This document shows, in pieces, positions 24,790-33,816 of a stretch of 64,000 nucleotides of DNA. A program made the position numbers and the translations under genes. This DNA comes from Aeromicrobium sp. 9AM (GTDB taxonomy: Bacteria > Actinomycetota > Actinomycetes > Propionibacteriales > Nocardioidaceae): positions 1-64,000 of the forward strand of contig NZ_LR733304.1 in NCBI RefSeq assembly GCF_902506105.1, given 5' to 3'. Each line of letters opens with the position of its first letter. Position 1 is the stretch's first letter. The notes under the pieces were generated by a model. The model was not told the origin of the DNA, made no database searches, and saw only the letters and a list, made by a program, of their open reading frames with translations.

Positions 24790-25529
24790 TCGGGAATTGT
24801 AGGGCTGCTCTCGGCGACGCTGATGAGCCAATGTGAGACCAGGTAGGTCACGACACCGAGCGCCGGGACGAGCACGAGTGCCCGGTTGTCGTCTGCCATC
24901 TCGAGGAAAACGCCCAGGATCGCGACGATCGTGAGCACGACACCGAGGAAGCTGATGAGTCCCGCGCGGGCCGTGCCGAACGCCGTCAGGAGCAGGTCGC
25001 CGATGATGATCGCGATGAACGTGACGACGACGAACGTCAGGGAGCCCCACTGCTTGCCACCCGAGGCCACGCCGCGGACGTCGTTGAAGATCTCGAGCGC
25101 GATGAGGCCCATGCCGACCGACACGAGCCCGACCACGAGTCCGGTGATGGCCGAGGCCAGACGCGGGTCGATGTGCGGGATGCGCCAGGCGATCACTGCG
25201 CGGAAACGGTCAGAGAGGAACTCGCCCGTCGTACGAGCCGCTGAGCCCACGGCACCGGCGGCGCTCGAGACGGCACCCGCGCCGCGCGAACCCAGGGCCT
25301 TGCCGGCCGCGCCGACCTTGACGCCCGGACGGGTCCTGTTCGGGCCGGCCGACCTCGCGGTGGGCCGCGTGGCGACCTTGGCCTGCGGCTTGGTGCGCGT
25401 CGTGGAGACCGGCCTGCCGTAGCGAACGGTCTCGGCGGGCGGCGGTGACGACGGGCGGACGACGGTCTTCTTGACGACCCGCTTGACCACCTTCTTCGCG
25501 GGTGGCGGGGGAGTCTGGTCGTCGGCCAT
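24786..25529 (-). CDS. Membrane protein with Lys/Arg/Pro-rich N-terminal tail
   Basis: 247 residues. The first 100 or so are basic and Pro/Ala-rich and predicted to be disordered (KKVVKRVVKK, PSSPPPAETVRYGRP), followed by four hydrophobic helices at about 125-145, 160-180, 187-207 and 215-235. No family was recognised with confidence; similar proteins exist as actinobacterial conserved membrane proteins. First gene of the operon with the acetoacetyl-CoA synthetase. Function unknown. Confidence 0.75.
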   Translation of the reverse strand: MADDQTPPPPAKKVVKRVVKKTVVRPSSPPPAETVRYGRPVSTTRTKPQAKVATRPTARSAGPNRTRPGVKVGAAGKALGSRGAGAVSSAAGAVGSAARTTGEFLSDRFRAVIAWRIPHIDPRLASAITGLVVGLVSVGMGLIALEIFNDVRGVASGGKQWGSLTFVVVTFIAIIIGDLLLTAFGTARAGLISFLGVVLTIVAILGVFLEMADDNRALVLVPALGVVTYLVSHWLISVAESSPTIPE

Positions 25530-25690
25530 GTCCCGAGTGTTTCACAGCGAGTGTCGCCTCCACGCCGGTCGAACGTTGCGATCAGATTGAGTTCTGCTCA
25601 CGAGTGTCCACGTGTAGGAAAGCGGGCTGCCCCGTTCGTCGTACTGACAGACGCCGCTTCTGGAGGCGGCACACGACGAGAGGCATCCCC

Positions 25691-25819
25691 ATGTACGCAT
25701 TCCTGAAGACCCTGACCAACGCGATCCTGAAGGCGACGGGTTGGGGCCCGGTGACATCCGAGCCGCACGAGCACCAGGGCGGATCGGTGCCGGTGATGAC
25801 GTTCAGCCCGCGGTTCTGA
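25691..25819 (+). CDS. Small 42-residue protein of unknown function
   Basis: ATG at 25691 with GAGAGG 7 nt upstream gives MYAFLKTLTNAILKATGWGP followed by an acidic/His segment and FSPRF. The N-terminal half is an amphipathic helix pattern. A perfect GC hairpin terminator begins 12 nt after the stop, and about 160 bp of upstream space is available for a promoter, so this looks like a free-standing gene unit. Not recognised as any known family; coding status is inferred from ribosome site and terminator. Confidence 0.55.
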   Translation: MYAFLKTLTNAILKATGWGPVTSEPHEHQGGSVPVMTFSPRF

Positions 25820-25831
25820 CCGGAGAAGCGA

Positions 25832-25859
25832 AATGGCCGGCCCCAAGGGGCCGGCCATT
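25832..25859. terminator. Perfect 13-bp GC hairpin
   Basis: AATGGCCGGCCCC (25832-25844) pairs with GGGGCCGGCCATT (25847-25859). It sits between the 42-codon gene (+) and tRNA-Pro (-), and can terminate both. Confidence 0.85.
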
Positions 25860-25863
25860 CACA

Positions 25864-25940
25864 TGGTCGGGCTGACAGGATTTGAACCTGCGGCCTCGTC
25901 GTCCCGAACGACGCGCGCTACCAAGCTGCGCCACAGCCCG
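25864..25940 (-). tRNA. tRNA-Pro (anticodon CGG), CCA encoded
   Basis: Minus-strand sequence begins CGGGCTGTGGCGCAGCTTGG and ends CAGCCCGACCA. The acceptor arms pair (CGGGCTG/CAGCCCG), the anticodon loop TTCGGGA gives CGG, and the T-arm GGTTCAAATCC is standard. The 3' CCA is encoded. A hairpin terminator follows. Confidence 0.96.
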
Positions 25941-25947
25941 AATGTCC

Positions 25948-26853
25948 CTAGCTGCGGGACCCGGAAGAGTCTATCCCAGTCAGGGTGAGCAGCGTCGCCT
26001 CGGGGCGGCAGGCAAAACGTACGGGCGTGTACGGCGAGGTGCCGAGGCCCGCTGACACGTGCAACCACGAGGGATCATGACCGTCGACCTGGTGCGTGTG
26101 AAGGCCGCGAGCCCTGCTCCGGTCGAGGTCGCAGTTGGTGACGAGCGCTCCGTAGAACGGCACTCGGAGCTGGCCGCCGTGCGTGTGACCGGCCATGATC
26201 AACGGATAGCCGAGCGAGTTCCACCGGTCCAGCACCCGCAGGTAGGGCGCATGTGCCACGCCGATCGCGAGGTCGGCCGATGCGTCAGCCGGTACGTCGT
26301 CGAGCACGTCGTAGTTGAGGTGTGGGTCGTCGACGCCCACGAACGAGAGCCGGCGACCTCCCGCCACGAACGAGGCGTGCCGGTTGGTCAGGTCGACCCA
26401 CCCGCGCTGCTCGAAGGCGTGCCGCAGCTGGTCGAACGGCAGGTCACGCTTGCGCTTCCAGTCGCCGCCGGTGCCGCCGCGGAGGTAGTTGACCGGGTTC
26501 TTGCGGATGGGGGAGAAGTAGTCGTTCGACCCGAAGACGAATGCTCCAGGCAGGTCGAGGAGGTCGCCGTACGCCCGCAGCACCGAGGGCACTGCGTCGA
26601 GGTGGGCGAGGTTGTCACCGGTGTTGATGACGAGGTCCGGCTGCAGGTCGGCCAGCCCGCGCAGCCACTCCTGCTTGATGCGCTGGCTCGGCGTCATGTG
26701 GGCGTCGGAGAGGTGCAGCACGCGCAACGGCTCGGAGCCGGGCGCCAGCAGGGGCACCGTGACCTTGCGCAACGTGAAGGCGCGGACCTCATAGATCGAC
26801 GCGTACGCCAGCCCGGCCGCGGCAGCCGCGATCGGCCAGAGCAAGGGACGCAC
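25948..26853 (-). CDS. Metallophosphoesterase, membrane-anchored (Rv3683-like)
   Basis: 301 residues. An N-terminal hydrophobic anchor (1-20) is followed by the calcineurin-like fold: LSDAHM (about 48-53, D-x-H), GDN (78-80), GSND (107-110) and GHTHGG (about 216-221). These di-metal residues define phosphoesterases of the YkuE/Rv3683 group, sometimes acting on lipid-linked phosphates; the substrate is unknown. GTG start. It begins the block collinear with M. tuberculosis Rv3683-Rv3667, being near ponA2 as in that genome. Confidence 0.9.
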   Translation of the reverse strand: MRPLLWPIAAAAAGLAYASIYEVRAFTLRKVTVPLLAPGSEPLRVLHLSDAHMTPSQRIKQEWLRGLADLQPDLVINTGDNLAHLDAVPSVLRAYGDLLDLPGAFVFGSNDYFSPIRKNPVNYLRGGTGGDWKRKRDLPFDQLRHAFEQRGWVDLTNRHASFVAGGRRLSFVGVDDPHLNYDVLDDVPADASADLAIGVAHAPYLRVLDRWNSLGYPLIMAGHTHGGQLRVPFYGALVTNCDLDRSRARGLHTHQVDGHDPSWLHVSAGLGTSPYTPVRFACRPEATLLTLTGIDSSGSRS

Positions 26854-26867
26854 GGCTCCAGTCTCCC

Positions 26868-28286
26868 TTACGGCTGGGCACTCGCCTCACGGAGTAGCGA
26901 CGCGATGTCCATGAGGTCGGCGGTGAGTCCGGTGACGTGGTCGGAGTCCCGCAGCGCGCGACGTACGTTGCCGAGTTCGCGAGCCGCCTGGCCGAGCGGC
27001 ACGCGGGGTGCATCGGCATCGAGGTCCGCCGCCGCGTCGGCGACCGCGAGAGCCGCGTCGAGGGCATGGGCCGGAGTCGCGCTGCCGCGGAGCACACGCC
27101 GGTGCATCTGCCAGCTCGGCCGGATGACTTCGATCTCGTGCTGCGACGCTCTGAGCGCGGCGTTGTCCGGCTCCTGCCCGGCGAGGCGGGCCGACAGTAC
27201 GTCCTGCACGGCCGCGAGCACTCCGGCCGTACGGAGACGGGCCACGTCGCGGGTGCGGACGGGCAGCAGGAACCAGGAGACCAGGACCGCGAGGGCGCCG
27301 CCGACCACGATGGCGAGGAGCCGGTGGACCAGCTGGTCGTCCTGCCCCGTCCCGTAGTAGCCGTACAGCAGCGCCAGCACGGCAGTGATGCATCCGGCCC
27401 AATAGGCATACCCGCGGGGGCGCAGCCACGTGCCGATGGCGAGCACGATGAAGATCGTCACGACCGTCGCGTGCGAGGCCGGAGTGACCCGGCCGGCGAT
27501 CAGTGATGCCACGGTCGTGCCGACCAGAGCGCCGAGGACGCGCAGCAGGCTCTTGGACAGGACGTCGCCGCGGCCGCGATTGCCGCTGCACACCACGTAC
27601 GCCGTGATGACGACCCACGGCCAGTGCTCGTCGAACACCAGATGACCGACGAGGAGCGCGAGCCCGAGTGCGACCAGCATCTGGATCGCCATCCGGGCGC
27701 TCGCGTCCAGCAAGCGGCCGGAACGCCGCGGCGTCGGAGCAGGCGTCGAGGGCGGGCCCGAGAGCAGCCCGAGCCGGTGGGCGACGGTCGTCGTGGCGAC
27801 TACCCAGACGTACGCGACGACGGCGATCACGGGGGTCCACCAGGCGTCGTGCTCGGCAGGTGCGGCGACCGCGGGGGTGGCCAGCACGGCCACGAACGGC
27901 AGCGCCATGAGCGTGCCGAGCCGGCTCGCCGTGGGGCCGAGTCGGCGCAGCAGGATCGGGGCACTCAGCCCGACGGCCAACAGGACGCCGCCCAGCACGT
28001 CGTGGTGGAACAGGATCTCCGCGACGTACCGGGCGATGATCGCGACGACGACGAGCGTTGCCAGGCGCAACCCGCGAGCTCGCCACGAGCCGGGTCCCTC
28101 CAGTCGGCCCAGGGTCATCGCGAGGACGACGGAGAGAATCACGAGCGTCGTGCTGAAGTGCGTGACCTCCCGCAGGGCCAATGTCGTGCCGAAGGCCCCG
28201 AGCACGGCCGACATCGTGACGATCGTGCCCACGAGGTCGGCAGAGGGACGCCGCCGGCCCGTGGCGACGGGTCCCGGGTCGCTCAT
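26868..28286 (-). CDS. FUSC/aromatic-acid-exporter-like membrane protein
   Basis: 472 residues with two hydrophobic blocks of five to six helices each (about 30-165 and 205-335), separated by a polar loop, and a C-terminal helical cytoplasmic region. This is the FUSC/YccS layout; SGNRGRGDVLSKSLLRVLGALVG is the FUSC-like signature in the second block. Such proteins are linked to efflux of aromatic acids or other small molecules. It is not part of the M. tuberculosis order at this position. ATG at 28286 chosen as the first start before the N-terminal basic segment and helix 1. Confidence 0.78.
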   Translation of the reverse strand: MSDPGPVATGRRRPSADLVGTIVTMSAVLGAFGTTLALREVTHFSTTLVILSVVLAMTLGRLEGPGSWRARGLRLATLVVVAIIARYVAEILFHHDVLGGVLLAVGLSAPILLRRLGPTASRLGTLMALPFVAVLATPAVAAPAEHDAWWTPVIAVVAYVWVVATTTVAHRLGLLSGPPSTPAPTPRRSGRLLDASARMAIQMLVALGLALLVGHLVFDEHWPWVVITAYVVCSGNRGRGDVLSKSLLRVLGALVGTTVASLIAGRVTPASHATVVTIFIVLAIGTWLRPRGYAYWAGCITAVLALLYGYYGTGQDDQLVHRLLAIVVGGALAVLVSWFLLPVRTRDVARLRTAGVLAAVQDVLSARLAGQEPDNAALRASQHEIEVIRPSWQMHRRVLRGSATPAHALDAALAVADAAADLDADAPRVPLGQAARELGNVRRALRDSDHVTGLTADLMDIASLLREASAQP

Positions 28287-28329
28287 GGCCGCGACGCTAC
28301 CCGGCCCCGGTCCTGCGACAATGTGACGT

Positions 28330-28791
28330 ATGTCAGGACTCAAGGACCAGCTTCACGACGACCTCACCGCCTCGATGAAGGCCCGCGACGCGCTCCGCAC
28401 GTCGACCCTGCGGATGGTGCTGACCGCCATCACCAACGCCGAGGTCGCCGGCAAGGAGGTCCGCGAGCTCAGCGACGAGGACGTCATCACGGTCCTGGGT
28501 TCCGAGGCCAAGAAGCGCCGCGAGGCCGCCGAGGCGTTCGCCGAGGGCAACCGTCTCGAGCTCGCCGAGAAGGAGCGGGCCGAGGCGGCGATCCTCGCCG
28601 AGTACCTCCCCGCTCAGCTCTCCGCTGAGGAGATCAGCGTCATCGTCACGGCCGCGGTCGAGTCGACCGGCTCGGCCGGCGAGGGCATGAAGGCGATGGG
28701 CAAGGTCATGGGCGTCGTCTCACCCCAGGTCAAGGGCAAGGCCGACGGCGGTGCCGTTGCCGCGGAGGTCAAGCGCCAGCTGGGCGCCTGA
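28330..28791 (+). CDS. GatB/YqeY domain protein
   Basis: 153 residues forming one YqeY domain: LKDQLHDDLTASMKARD at the start, LGSEAKKRREAAEAF in the middle and MGKVMGVVSPQVKGKADG at the end. It resembles the tRNA-binding tail of GatB and may assist amidotransferase or tRNA handling, but its activity is unproven. The ATG lies only a few nucleotides after an ACAATGT-like -10, suggesting a leaderless message. Its stop lies 2 nt from the convergent ponA2 stop. Confidence 0.92.
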   Translation: MSGLKDQLHDDLTASMKARDALRTSTLRMVLTAITNAEVAGKEVRELSDEDVITVLGSEAKKRREAAEAFAEGNRLELAEKERAEAAILAEYLPAQLSAEEISVIVTAAVESTGSAGEGMKAMGKVMGVVSPQVKGKADGGAVAAEVKRQLGA

Positions 28792-28793
28792 GC

Positions 28794-30998
28794 TCAGCGG
28801 CCCCCGCCGCCACCGGTGTCGTCGCCGCCACGTCCACCGCGGCCGTTGCCGTCCCGCGTGGTGTCGTCGGTGGTCGACGGCTTCTTCTTCTTTTCCTTCT
28901 TGGGCGGCGCGGGCTTGGTCTTGGGCGGCTTGTCGAAGTTCTCTGACGGCAGGAAGCCCTGGATGACGTGCATCGCCTTGGCCCACATGGGACCGGCCAA
29001 CGAGCTGCCGCCGACCGTGTGGAAGTCGAGGAAGCGGTTGTTGATGGTCACGCCGGCGAGCGACTTGGGGCTGCCGTTCTTCTTGACGCCGGCGATCATT
29101 GCCATCGCGGCGAGCTTCGGTGTGTAGCCGGCGTACCAGACCGACTGATTGTCCTGGGCGGTTCCGGTCTTCGCAGCTGACGGAATGTTGAGCCCGGTGC
29201 CACCGAGGTCGTAGCCGAAGCCGCCGGGCTCCTGCACGCCGCGCAGGATGTCGTTGATCTGGGCCGCGTCGTCCTTCGACATGACCCGCTCGCAGTTGGG
29301 GCGGTACTTCGCGATGGTCTTGCCGGTGGAGTCGACGATCGAGCTGATCGGCCGCGGCTTGCAGTACATGCCGCCGGAGGCCGGCACAGCGTACGCCGCG
29401 GCCATGTCGAGCGGGCTGACATTGGTGACTCCGAGGGTGAACGGGCCGACCTGGTTCTGATCTGGCACCTTGATCCCCATTGCCTCGGCCGCGCGCACCG
29501 TGTTGCAGAGGCCGGCCTTCTTCTCGAGCTGGGCAAAGTAGGTGTTCACGGACTCGCGGGTGCCGGTGTACATGTTCTTGGTGCCGCTCGACGTTGAGTT
29601 GTTGACCGGCCAGGGGCTGGTGCCGCCGCCGTTGCACGCGAAATAACTACCCGCCGGCATCGTCATCTTGGGCGGTGACTTGAACGTCTGGCCCACGTCA
29701 ATGCCCTGCTTGAGCGCGGCGGCGACGGTGAACATCTTGAACGTCGAGCCTGCGGGGAAGCCGCCGGAGTCGCCGTAGGCACGGGGCACGGTGAAGTCGA
29801 TGAACGACTGGCCCTTCTTCCTGTCGCGGCCCATGGGCTTGGACTGCGCGAGCCCCTTGACCTTGCCGGTGCCGGGCTCGAGCAGGGCCATGGCGCCGAT
29901 CGCCTTGTCCTTGGGCGCGACGGTTGTGGAGACGGCCTTGTTGATGGCCTTCTGCATGCGGACGTCGATGTTGGACTTGATCGTGAGACCGCCGCGCTCG
30001 AGCGCGCGCTGACGCTCCTCGACCGTCGCGCCGAGCGCCGTCGTCTTGAGCAGGTAGCGGCGTACGTAGTCGCAGGAGAACTCGGCGACGGTCGAGACGC
30101 AGCCGTTGGGGAACTTGGTGATCTTGAGGCCGAGCGGCGCCGCCTGGTAGCGCTTGGCGTCGGCCTCGGAGATCTTGCCGAGCCGGGCCATCACGGCGAG
30201 GACCGTGTTGCGACGAGCCAGTGCCTTCTCGGGATAGATGCGGGGGTCGAACTCGACGGGGTTCTTGACCAGGCCGGCGAGCGTCGCGGCCTGGCGCACG
30301 TTGAGCTTCGCAGGGCTGCGGGAGAAGTAGTGGTAGGAGGCGGCGCTGATGCCGTACGCGCTGTCGCCGAAGTAGGCGAGGTTGAGGTAGCGCTCGAGGA
30401 TCTCCTTCTTGGTGTGCGTCTCCTCGTACTGGATCGCGAGCTTGAGCTCACGGATCTTGCGGGCCGTCGACTTCTTGATGGCCGCCATGCGCTGCTTCTT
30501 GGTCGTGGCCTGCGAGACGAGCGTCAGCTTGACGAGCTGCTGCGTGATCGAGGAGCCACCCTGCGTCGCACCCTCCGACGCGTTGTTGACGAGCGCGCGC
30601 AGCGTGCCCTTGAGGTCGAGCGCGCCGTGCTCGTAGAAGCGGGCGTCCTCGATCGAGAGGATCGCCTCCTGCATGAGCGGCGAGATCTTGGCGAGCGGGA
30701 TGTCCTGGCGGTTCTCCTCGTAGAAGTACGCGATGAGGTCGCCGTTGGACGCGAGCAGGCGGGTCGTCTGCGCGCTGGCCTGGTCGTCGAGCGTCAGGGG
30801 CAGGTCGACGATGTCGTTGCTGACGTCATTGGCCGTCGACGCGAACAGCGCGGTGCCGGGGATGAAGATCGCCGCGAGCAGGATGCCGGCCACTGCGGAC
30901 AGCAGCGCCATCGTGCCGACGATCGAGAGCGGTCCGTCGTGATGCTTTTCGCGTTGCGCGGTCTGGCGCAGCGAGGCGCGGAGCTCATCCCAAGACAT
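28794..30998 (-). CDS. ponA2: Bifunctional penicillin-binding protein (PonA2 type)
   Basis: 734 residues. Membrane anchor at about 24-46; family 51 transglycosylase with EDARFYEHG (catalytic Glu117); transpeptidase with S418-TFK, S483-VN and K610-TGT. The C-terminal tail (about 690 onward) is Lys/Pro then Gly-rich and disordered, and the PASTA domain found in mycobacterial PonA2 is absent. It polymerises and cross-links peptidoglycan outside the membrane. The minus-strand -10 TAACCT ends 9 nt before the ATG, a leaderless pattern. Divergent from whiB4, as in M. tuberculosis (Rv3682/Rv3681c). Confidence 0.95.
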   Translation of the reverse strand: MSWDELRASLRQTAQREKHHDGPLSIVGTMALLSAVAGILLAAIFIPGTALFASTANDVSNDIVDLPLTLDDQASAQTTRLLASNGDLIAYFYEENRQDIPLAKISPLMQEAILSIEDARFYEHGALDLKGTLRALVNNASEGATQGGSSITQQLVKLTLVSQATTKKQRMAAIKKSTARKIRELKLAIQYEETHTKKEILERYLNLAYFGDSAYGISAASYHYFSRSPAKLNVRQAATLAGLVKNPVEFDPRIYPEKALARRNTVLAVMARLGKISEADAKRYQAAPLGLKITKFPNGCVSTVAEFSCDYVRRYLLKTTALGATVEERQRALERGGLTIKSNIDVRMQKAINKAVSTTVAPKDKAIGAMALLEPGTGKVKGLAQSKPMGRDRKKGQSFIDFTVPRAYGDSGGFPAGSTFKMFTVAAALKQGIDVGQTFKSPPKMTMPAGSYFACNGGGTSPWPVNNSTSSGTKNMYTGTRESVNTYFAQLEKKAGLCNTVRAAEAMGIKVPDQNQVGPFTLGVTNVSPLDMAAAYAVPASGGMYCKPRPISSIVDSTGKTIAKYRPNCERVMSKDDAAQINDILRGVQEPGGFGYDLGGTGLNIPSAAKTGTAQDNQSVWYAGYTPKLAAMAMIAGVKKNGSPKSLAGVTINNRFLDFHTVGGSSLAGPMWAKAMHVIQGFLPSENFDKPPKTKPAPPKKEKKKKPSTTDDTTRDGNGRGGRGGDDTGGGGGR

Positions 30999-31174
30999 AG
31001 GAGTCAGGTTACGTGACGTTGCTAAGCGAGTCCCAGTGGCGACAACGTGTCTAGTCCATCGTGACTACAGAAAGATGGTCACATTCGCTCTGACGCTTCC
31101 TCGCGGGAATTCTTAGATTGATCTCAACAACCAACTTCGGTCCACAGGGGATCGGTCTCGGGGAGGTCTGGATC

Positions 31175-31432
31175 ATGTGGAACGAAAACTGGGCGGCTGA
31201 AGCCGCTTGTCGCGGGAACTCGGATGCACTGTTCGTCAAGGGTGCCGAGCAGAACCGCGCGAAGCAGGTCTGCGGAACGTGTCACGTACGAGCGGAGTGC
31301 CTGGCCGAAGCGCTGGACAACCGCATCGAGTGGGGCGTCTGGGGCGGTATGACCGAGCGTGAGCGCCGTGCGCTCCTGCGTCGCCGGCCCAACGTCACGG
31401 CCTGGCGCAGCATTCTCTCCGTCGCCGTCTAG
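31175..31432 (+). CDS. whiB4: WhiB-family iron-sulfur regulator (WhiB4-like)
   Basis: 85 residues. Cluster ligands Cys12, 33, 36 and 42, then the GVWGGMTERERR turn (about 57-68) and the basic C-terminal DNA-binding segment ALLRRRP. WhiB proteins carry an O2/NO-sensitive [4Fe-4S] cluster and bind sigma-A or DNA. Assignment to WhiB4 rests on synteny with ponA2 and the ATPase pair as well as sequence. ATG at 31175 with GGGAGG 8-10 nt upstream. The stop overlaps the convergent ATPase gene by 4 nt. Confidence 0.93.
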   Translation: MWNENWAAEAACRGNSDALFVKGAEQNRAKQVCGTCHVRAECLAEALDNRIEWGVWGGMTERERRALLRRRPNVTAWRSILSVAV

Positions 31433-32649
31433 GCCACGGGCGGGGTCGATCCGGCCAGCAGCTCACCGATCTCGCGCAACCCGTCGAGGTCGTGCACGTC
31501 ACCCGCGAGCGCCGCGACCGATGCGGTGGGCACCCCGGGGTGCGCCGCGCTGAAGCTGCGCTTCAACCGTGACTCACGCGCGGCGACGCGCATGCGCTCG
31601 GCGTGGATCGCCAGCAGGTCGGCGGTCATCTTGTCGGTCGCACTGCCCTGCTCGAGCTTGCGGCCCGCCGACTCGGCGTCCGCGCTGGAGATGCCGTCCG
31701 CCCCGTTGAGGTGCACGCGGTTGACGACCAGGCCGGCCAGCGGCATCTCCTCGCCGGCGAGCCGCTCGACGAAGTAGGACGCCTCGCGCATCGCCGCGGG
31801 CTCGGGTGCGGCGACGACGATGAACGCGGTCTCGTGGGCCTGCAGCAACGCGTACGTCTTCTCGGCGCGCTGCCGGAAGCCGCCGAAGAGGGTGTCGAAC
31901 GCGGCGACGAAGGTCTGCATGTCGGTCAGCACCTGCGCGCCGAGGACCTTGTTGAGGGCGCTCGTGACGATGCCGAAGCCCGCGCTGAGCAGCCGGGCCG
32001 GACCCTTGGCGGGCGCCAGCAGCAGCTTGATGAATCTGCCGTCGAGCATCGACGCGAGCCGGTCGGGCGCATCGAGGAAGTCGAGCGCCGACCGTGACGG
32101 CGGCGTGTCGACGACGATGAGGTCCCATCGCCGTTCCTCGTCGACCGCCTCGGCATGCAGCTGTCCGAGCTTTTCCATGGCCATGTACTCCTGCGTGCCC
32201 GCGAACGAGCTCGACAGCGCGACATAGAAGGGGTTGGCCAGGATCTGCTGCGCCTTCTCGGGTGTCGCATGCGCCTCGACGACCTCGTCGAACGTGCGCT
32301 TCATGTCGAGCATCATCGCGTCGAGCGTGCCGCCGTCGGCGCCGACGTCCTTGACCGGGCGCGGGGTGTTGTCGAGCTCGGTCAGCCCCATGGCCTGGGC
32401 CAGGCGCCGGGCCGGGTCGATCGTCAGCACGCAGACCTTGCGGCCCTGCTCGGCAGCCCGGAGGGCGAGAGCAGCCGCGGTCGTGGTCTTGCCGACCCCG
32501 CCGGACCCGCAGCACACGATGATCTGGGTCGTCCGGTCCGCGAGCAGCGCGTCGACATCCAGGCCGCCGGCGGCCGGACCTCCGGGTGCGCCTCGTGGCG
32601 ACGTGCGGCCCTTGCGGGTCGACGGCGAGGTCTGGGGGCGGCCGGTCAT
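31429..32649 (-). CDS. ArsA-like anion-transporting ATPase (Rv3680-like)
   Basis: 406 residues. After a 30-residue basic Ser/Pro tail, the deviant Walker A CGSGGVGKTTTAAAL (about 48-62) and the switch region VVDTPPSRSALDFLDAP show the ArsA/GET3 P-loop family. The M. tuberculosis homologues Rv3679-Rv3680 form a complex linked to defence against glycerol- and reductant-derived metabolites. The ATG overlaps the partner's stop (ATGA), so the two subunits are co-translated. No arsenic genes nearby, so arsenite transport is not implied. Confidence 0.92.
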   Translation of the reverse strand: MTGRPQTSPSTRKGRTSPRGAPGGPAAGGLDVDALLADRTTQIIVCCGSGGVGKTTTAAALALRAAEQGRKVCVLTIDPARRLAQAMGLTELDNTPRPVKDVGADGGTLDAMMLDMKRTFDEVVEAHATPEKAQQILANPFYVALSSSFAGTQEYMAMEKLGQLHAEAVDEERRWDLIVVDTPPSRSALDFLDAPDRLASMLDGRFIKLLLAPAKGPARLLSAGFGIVTSALNKVLGAQVLTDMQTFVAAFDTLFGGFRQRAEKTYALLQAHETAFIVVAAPEPAAMREASYFVERLAGEEMPLAGLVVNRVHLNGADGISSADAESAGRKLEQGSATDKMTADLLAIHAERMRVAARESRLKRSFSAAHPGVPTASVAALAGDVHDLDGLREIGELLAGSTPPVA

Positions 32650-33605
32650 ACGAGCCCCCGCAGCTTGTCGGCGAGGTCGAACAGGGAGCCGAGGTCGATG
32701 CCGTCGGTCAGCGCGGGCAGCTCGACGAGCGGCTGGCCGCACCCCTCGAGGATCTCGCGCTGGCCGTCCTGCAGCCGCTGGCGCTCGAGATGCGCCTCGC
32801 CTCCGGCGATCAACGCCGGTGCCGCGGCCGGCTCGAGCGACGCCTTGGCGAGCGACTGCACGACCTTGCTCGTGGTCAGCTTGCCGGCCTCGAGAGCTTC
32901 TCGGGTGCCGACCGACAGCAACGGCGGGCGTACGAGGTTGAGGATGACGCTGCCGACCGGGAGCCGCTCGGACTGCAGCTCGGCGATGCCGTCAATCGTC
33001 TCCTGCACCGGCATCTCCTCCAGCACCGTCACGAGGTGCACGTGGGTGTCGTCCGACCGCATCATCTGCATGATCGAGTCGGCCTGGCGGCGGATCGGGC
33101 CGACCTTGGCCAGGCCCGCGACCTCCGCGTTGACGTTGAGGAATCGCGTGATGCGACCCGTCGGCGGGGCATCCATGATGACCGCGTCGTAGGCGAAGCC
33201 GCTGCCGTTGCGCCGCCGAGCAGCCTCGTAGACCTTGCCGGTCAGCAGCACGTCGCGTACGCCAGGAGCGATCGTCGTGGCGAAGTCGATGATGCCGAAC
33301 CGGTCGAGCGCCTTGCCGGCGCGGCCGAGCCGGTAGTACATCGCGAGGTACTCCAGCAGCGCCGACTCGGGGTCGATCGCCAGGGCGTACACCTCACCGC
33401 CGCCGAGGCCGACCGCGATCTTGCGCTCCTCGTAGGGCAGCGGCGGCACGTCGAAGAGCTGCGCGATGCCCTGCCGACCCTCGACCTCGCACAGCAGGAC
33501 GCGCTTGCCCTTGACGGCCAGTGACATCGCCAGAGCCGCGGCCACCGTCGTCTTGCCGGTGCCGCCCTTGCCGGTGACGACATGGAGCTGGGTCGAGAGG
33601 GCCAC
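32646..33605 (-). CDS. ArsA-like anion-transporting ATPase (Rv3679-like)
   Basis: 319 residues. Walker A GKGGTGKTTVAAALA at 12-26, Walker B-like YDAVIMDAPPTGRITRFL near 138-155. It is the first of two paralogous ATPase subunits; the N-terminal position and shorter length match Rv3679. The GTG start at 33605 follows a 55-nt gap from the divergent DUF4177 gene. Probably a cytoplasmic heteromeric ATPase with the following gene product. Confidence 0.92.
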   Translation of the reverse strand: MALSTQLHVVTGKGGTGKTTVAAALAMSLAVKGKRVLLCEVEGRQGIAQLFDVPPLPYEERKIAVGLGGGEVYALAIDPESALLEYLAMYYRLGRAGKALDRFGIIDFATTIAPGVRDVLLTGKVYEAARRRNGSGFAYDAVIMDAPPTGRITRFLNVNAEVAGLAKVGPIRRQADSIMQMMRSDDTHVHLVTVLEEMPVQETIDGIAELQSERLPVGSVILNLVRPPLLSVGTREALEAGKLTTSKVVQSLAKASLEPAAAPALIAGGEAHLERQRLQDGQREILEGCGQPLVELPALTDGIDLGSLFDLADKLRGLV

Positions 33606-33660
33606 GCGACGAGCCTACTTCTCCGGGCGAGATCCGCAGGCCGACCGTTACAGTCGTGCC

Positions 33661-33816
33661 ATGACGAAATGGGAGTACCTCACCGCCCCTGTCCTGGTGC
33701 ACGCCACCAAGCAGATCCTCGACAACTTCGGCCAGGACGGCTGGGAGCTCGTGCAGATCGTGCCCGGAATGAACCCGGAGAACCTCGTCGCCTACTTCAA
33801 GCGGCCGATCGCATGA
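33661..33816 (+). CDS. DUF4177 small protein (Rv3678A-like)
   Basis: 51 residues: MTKWEYLTAPVLVHATKQIL then DNFGQDGWELVQIVPG, with W4-E-Y and G-x-DGWELV being the DUF4177 signature. It is a tiny alpha/beta protein of unknown role, conserved next to the RidA-like gene in actinobacteria. The following ATG overlaps its stop (ATGA). It is divergent from the ATPase pair. Confidence 0.9.
   Translation: MTKWEYLTAPVLVHATKQILDNFGQDGWELVQIVPGMNPENLVAYFKRPIA

Noticed and set aside
31429..33605. Arsenite efflux ATPase pair
   Set aside because: ArsA-like folds, but no arsB/acr3/arsR/arsD genes nearby, and the order with whiB4 and ponA2 identifies the Rv3679-Rv3680 type.
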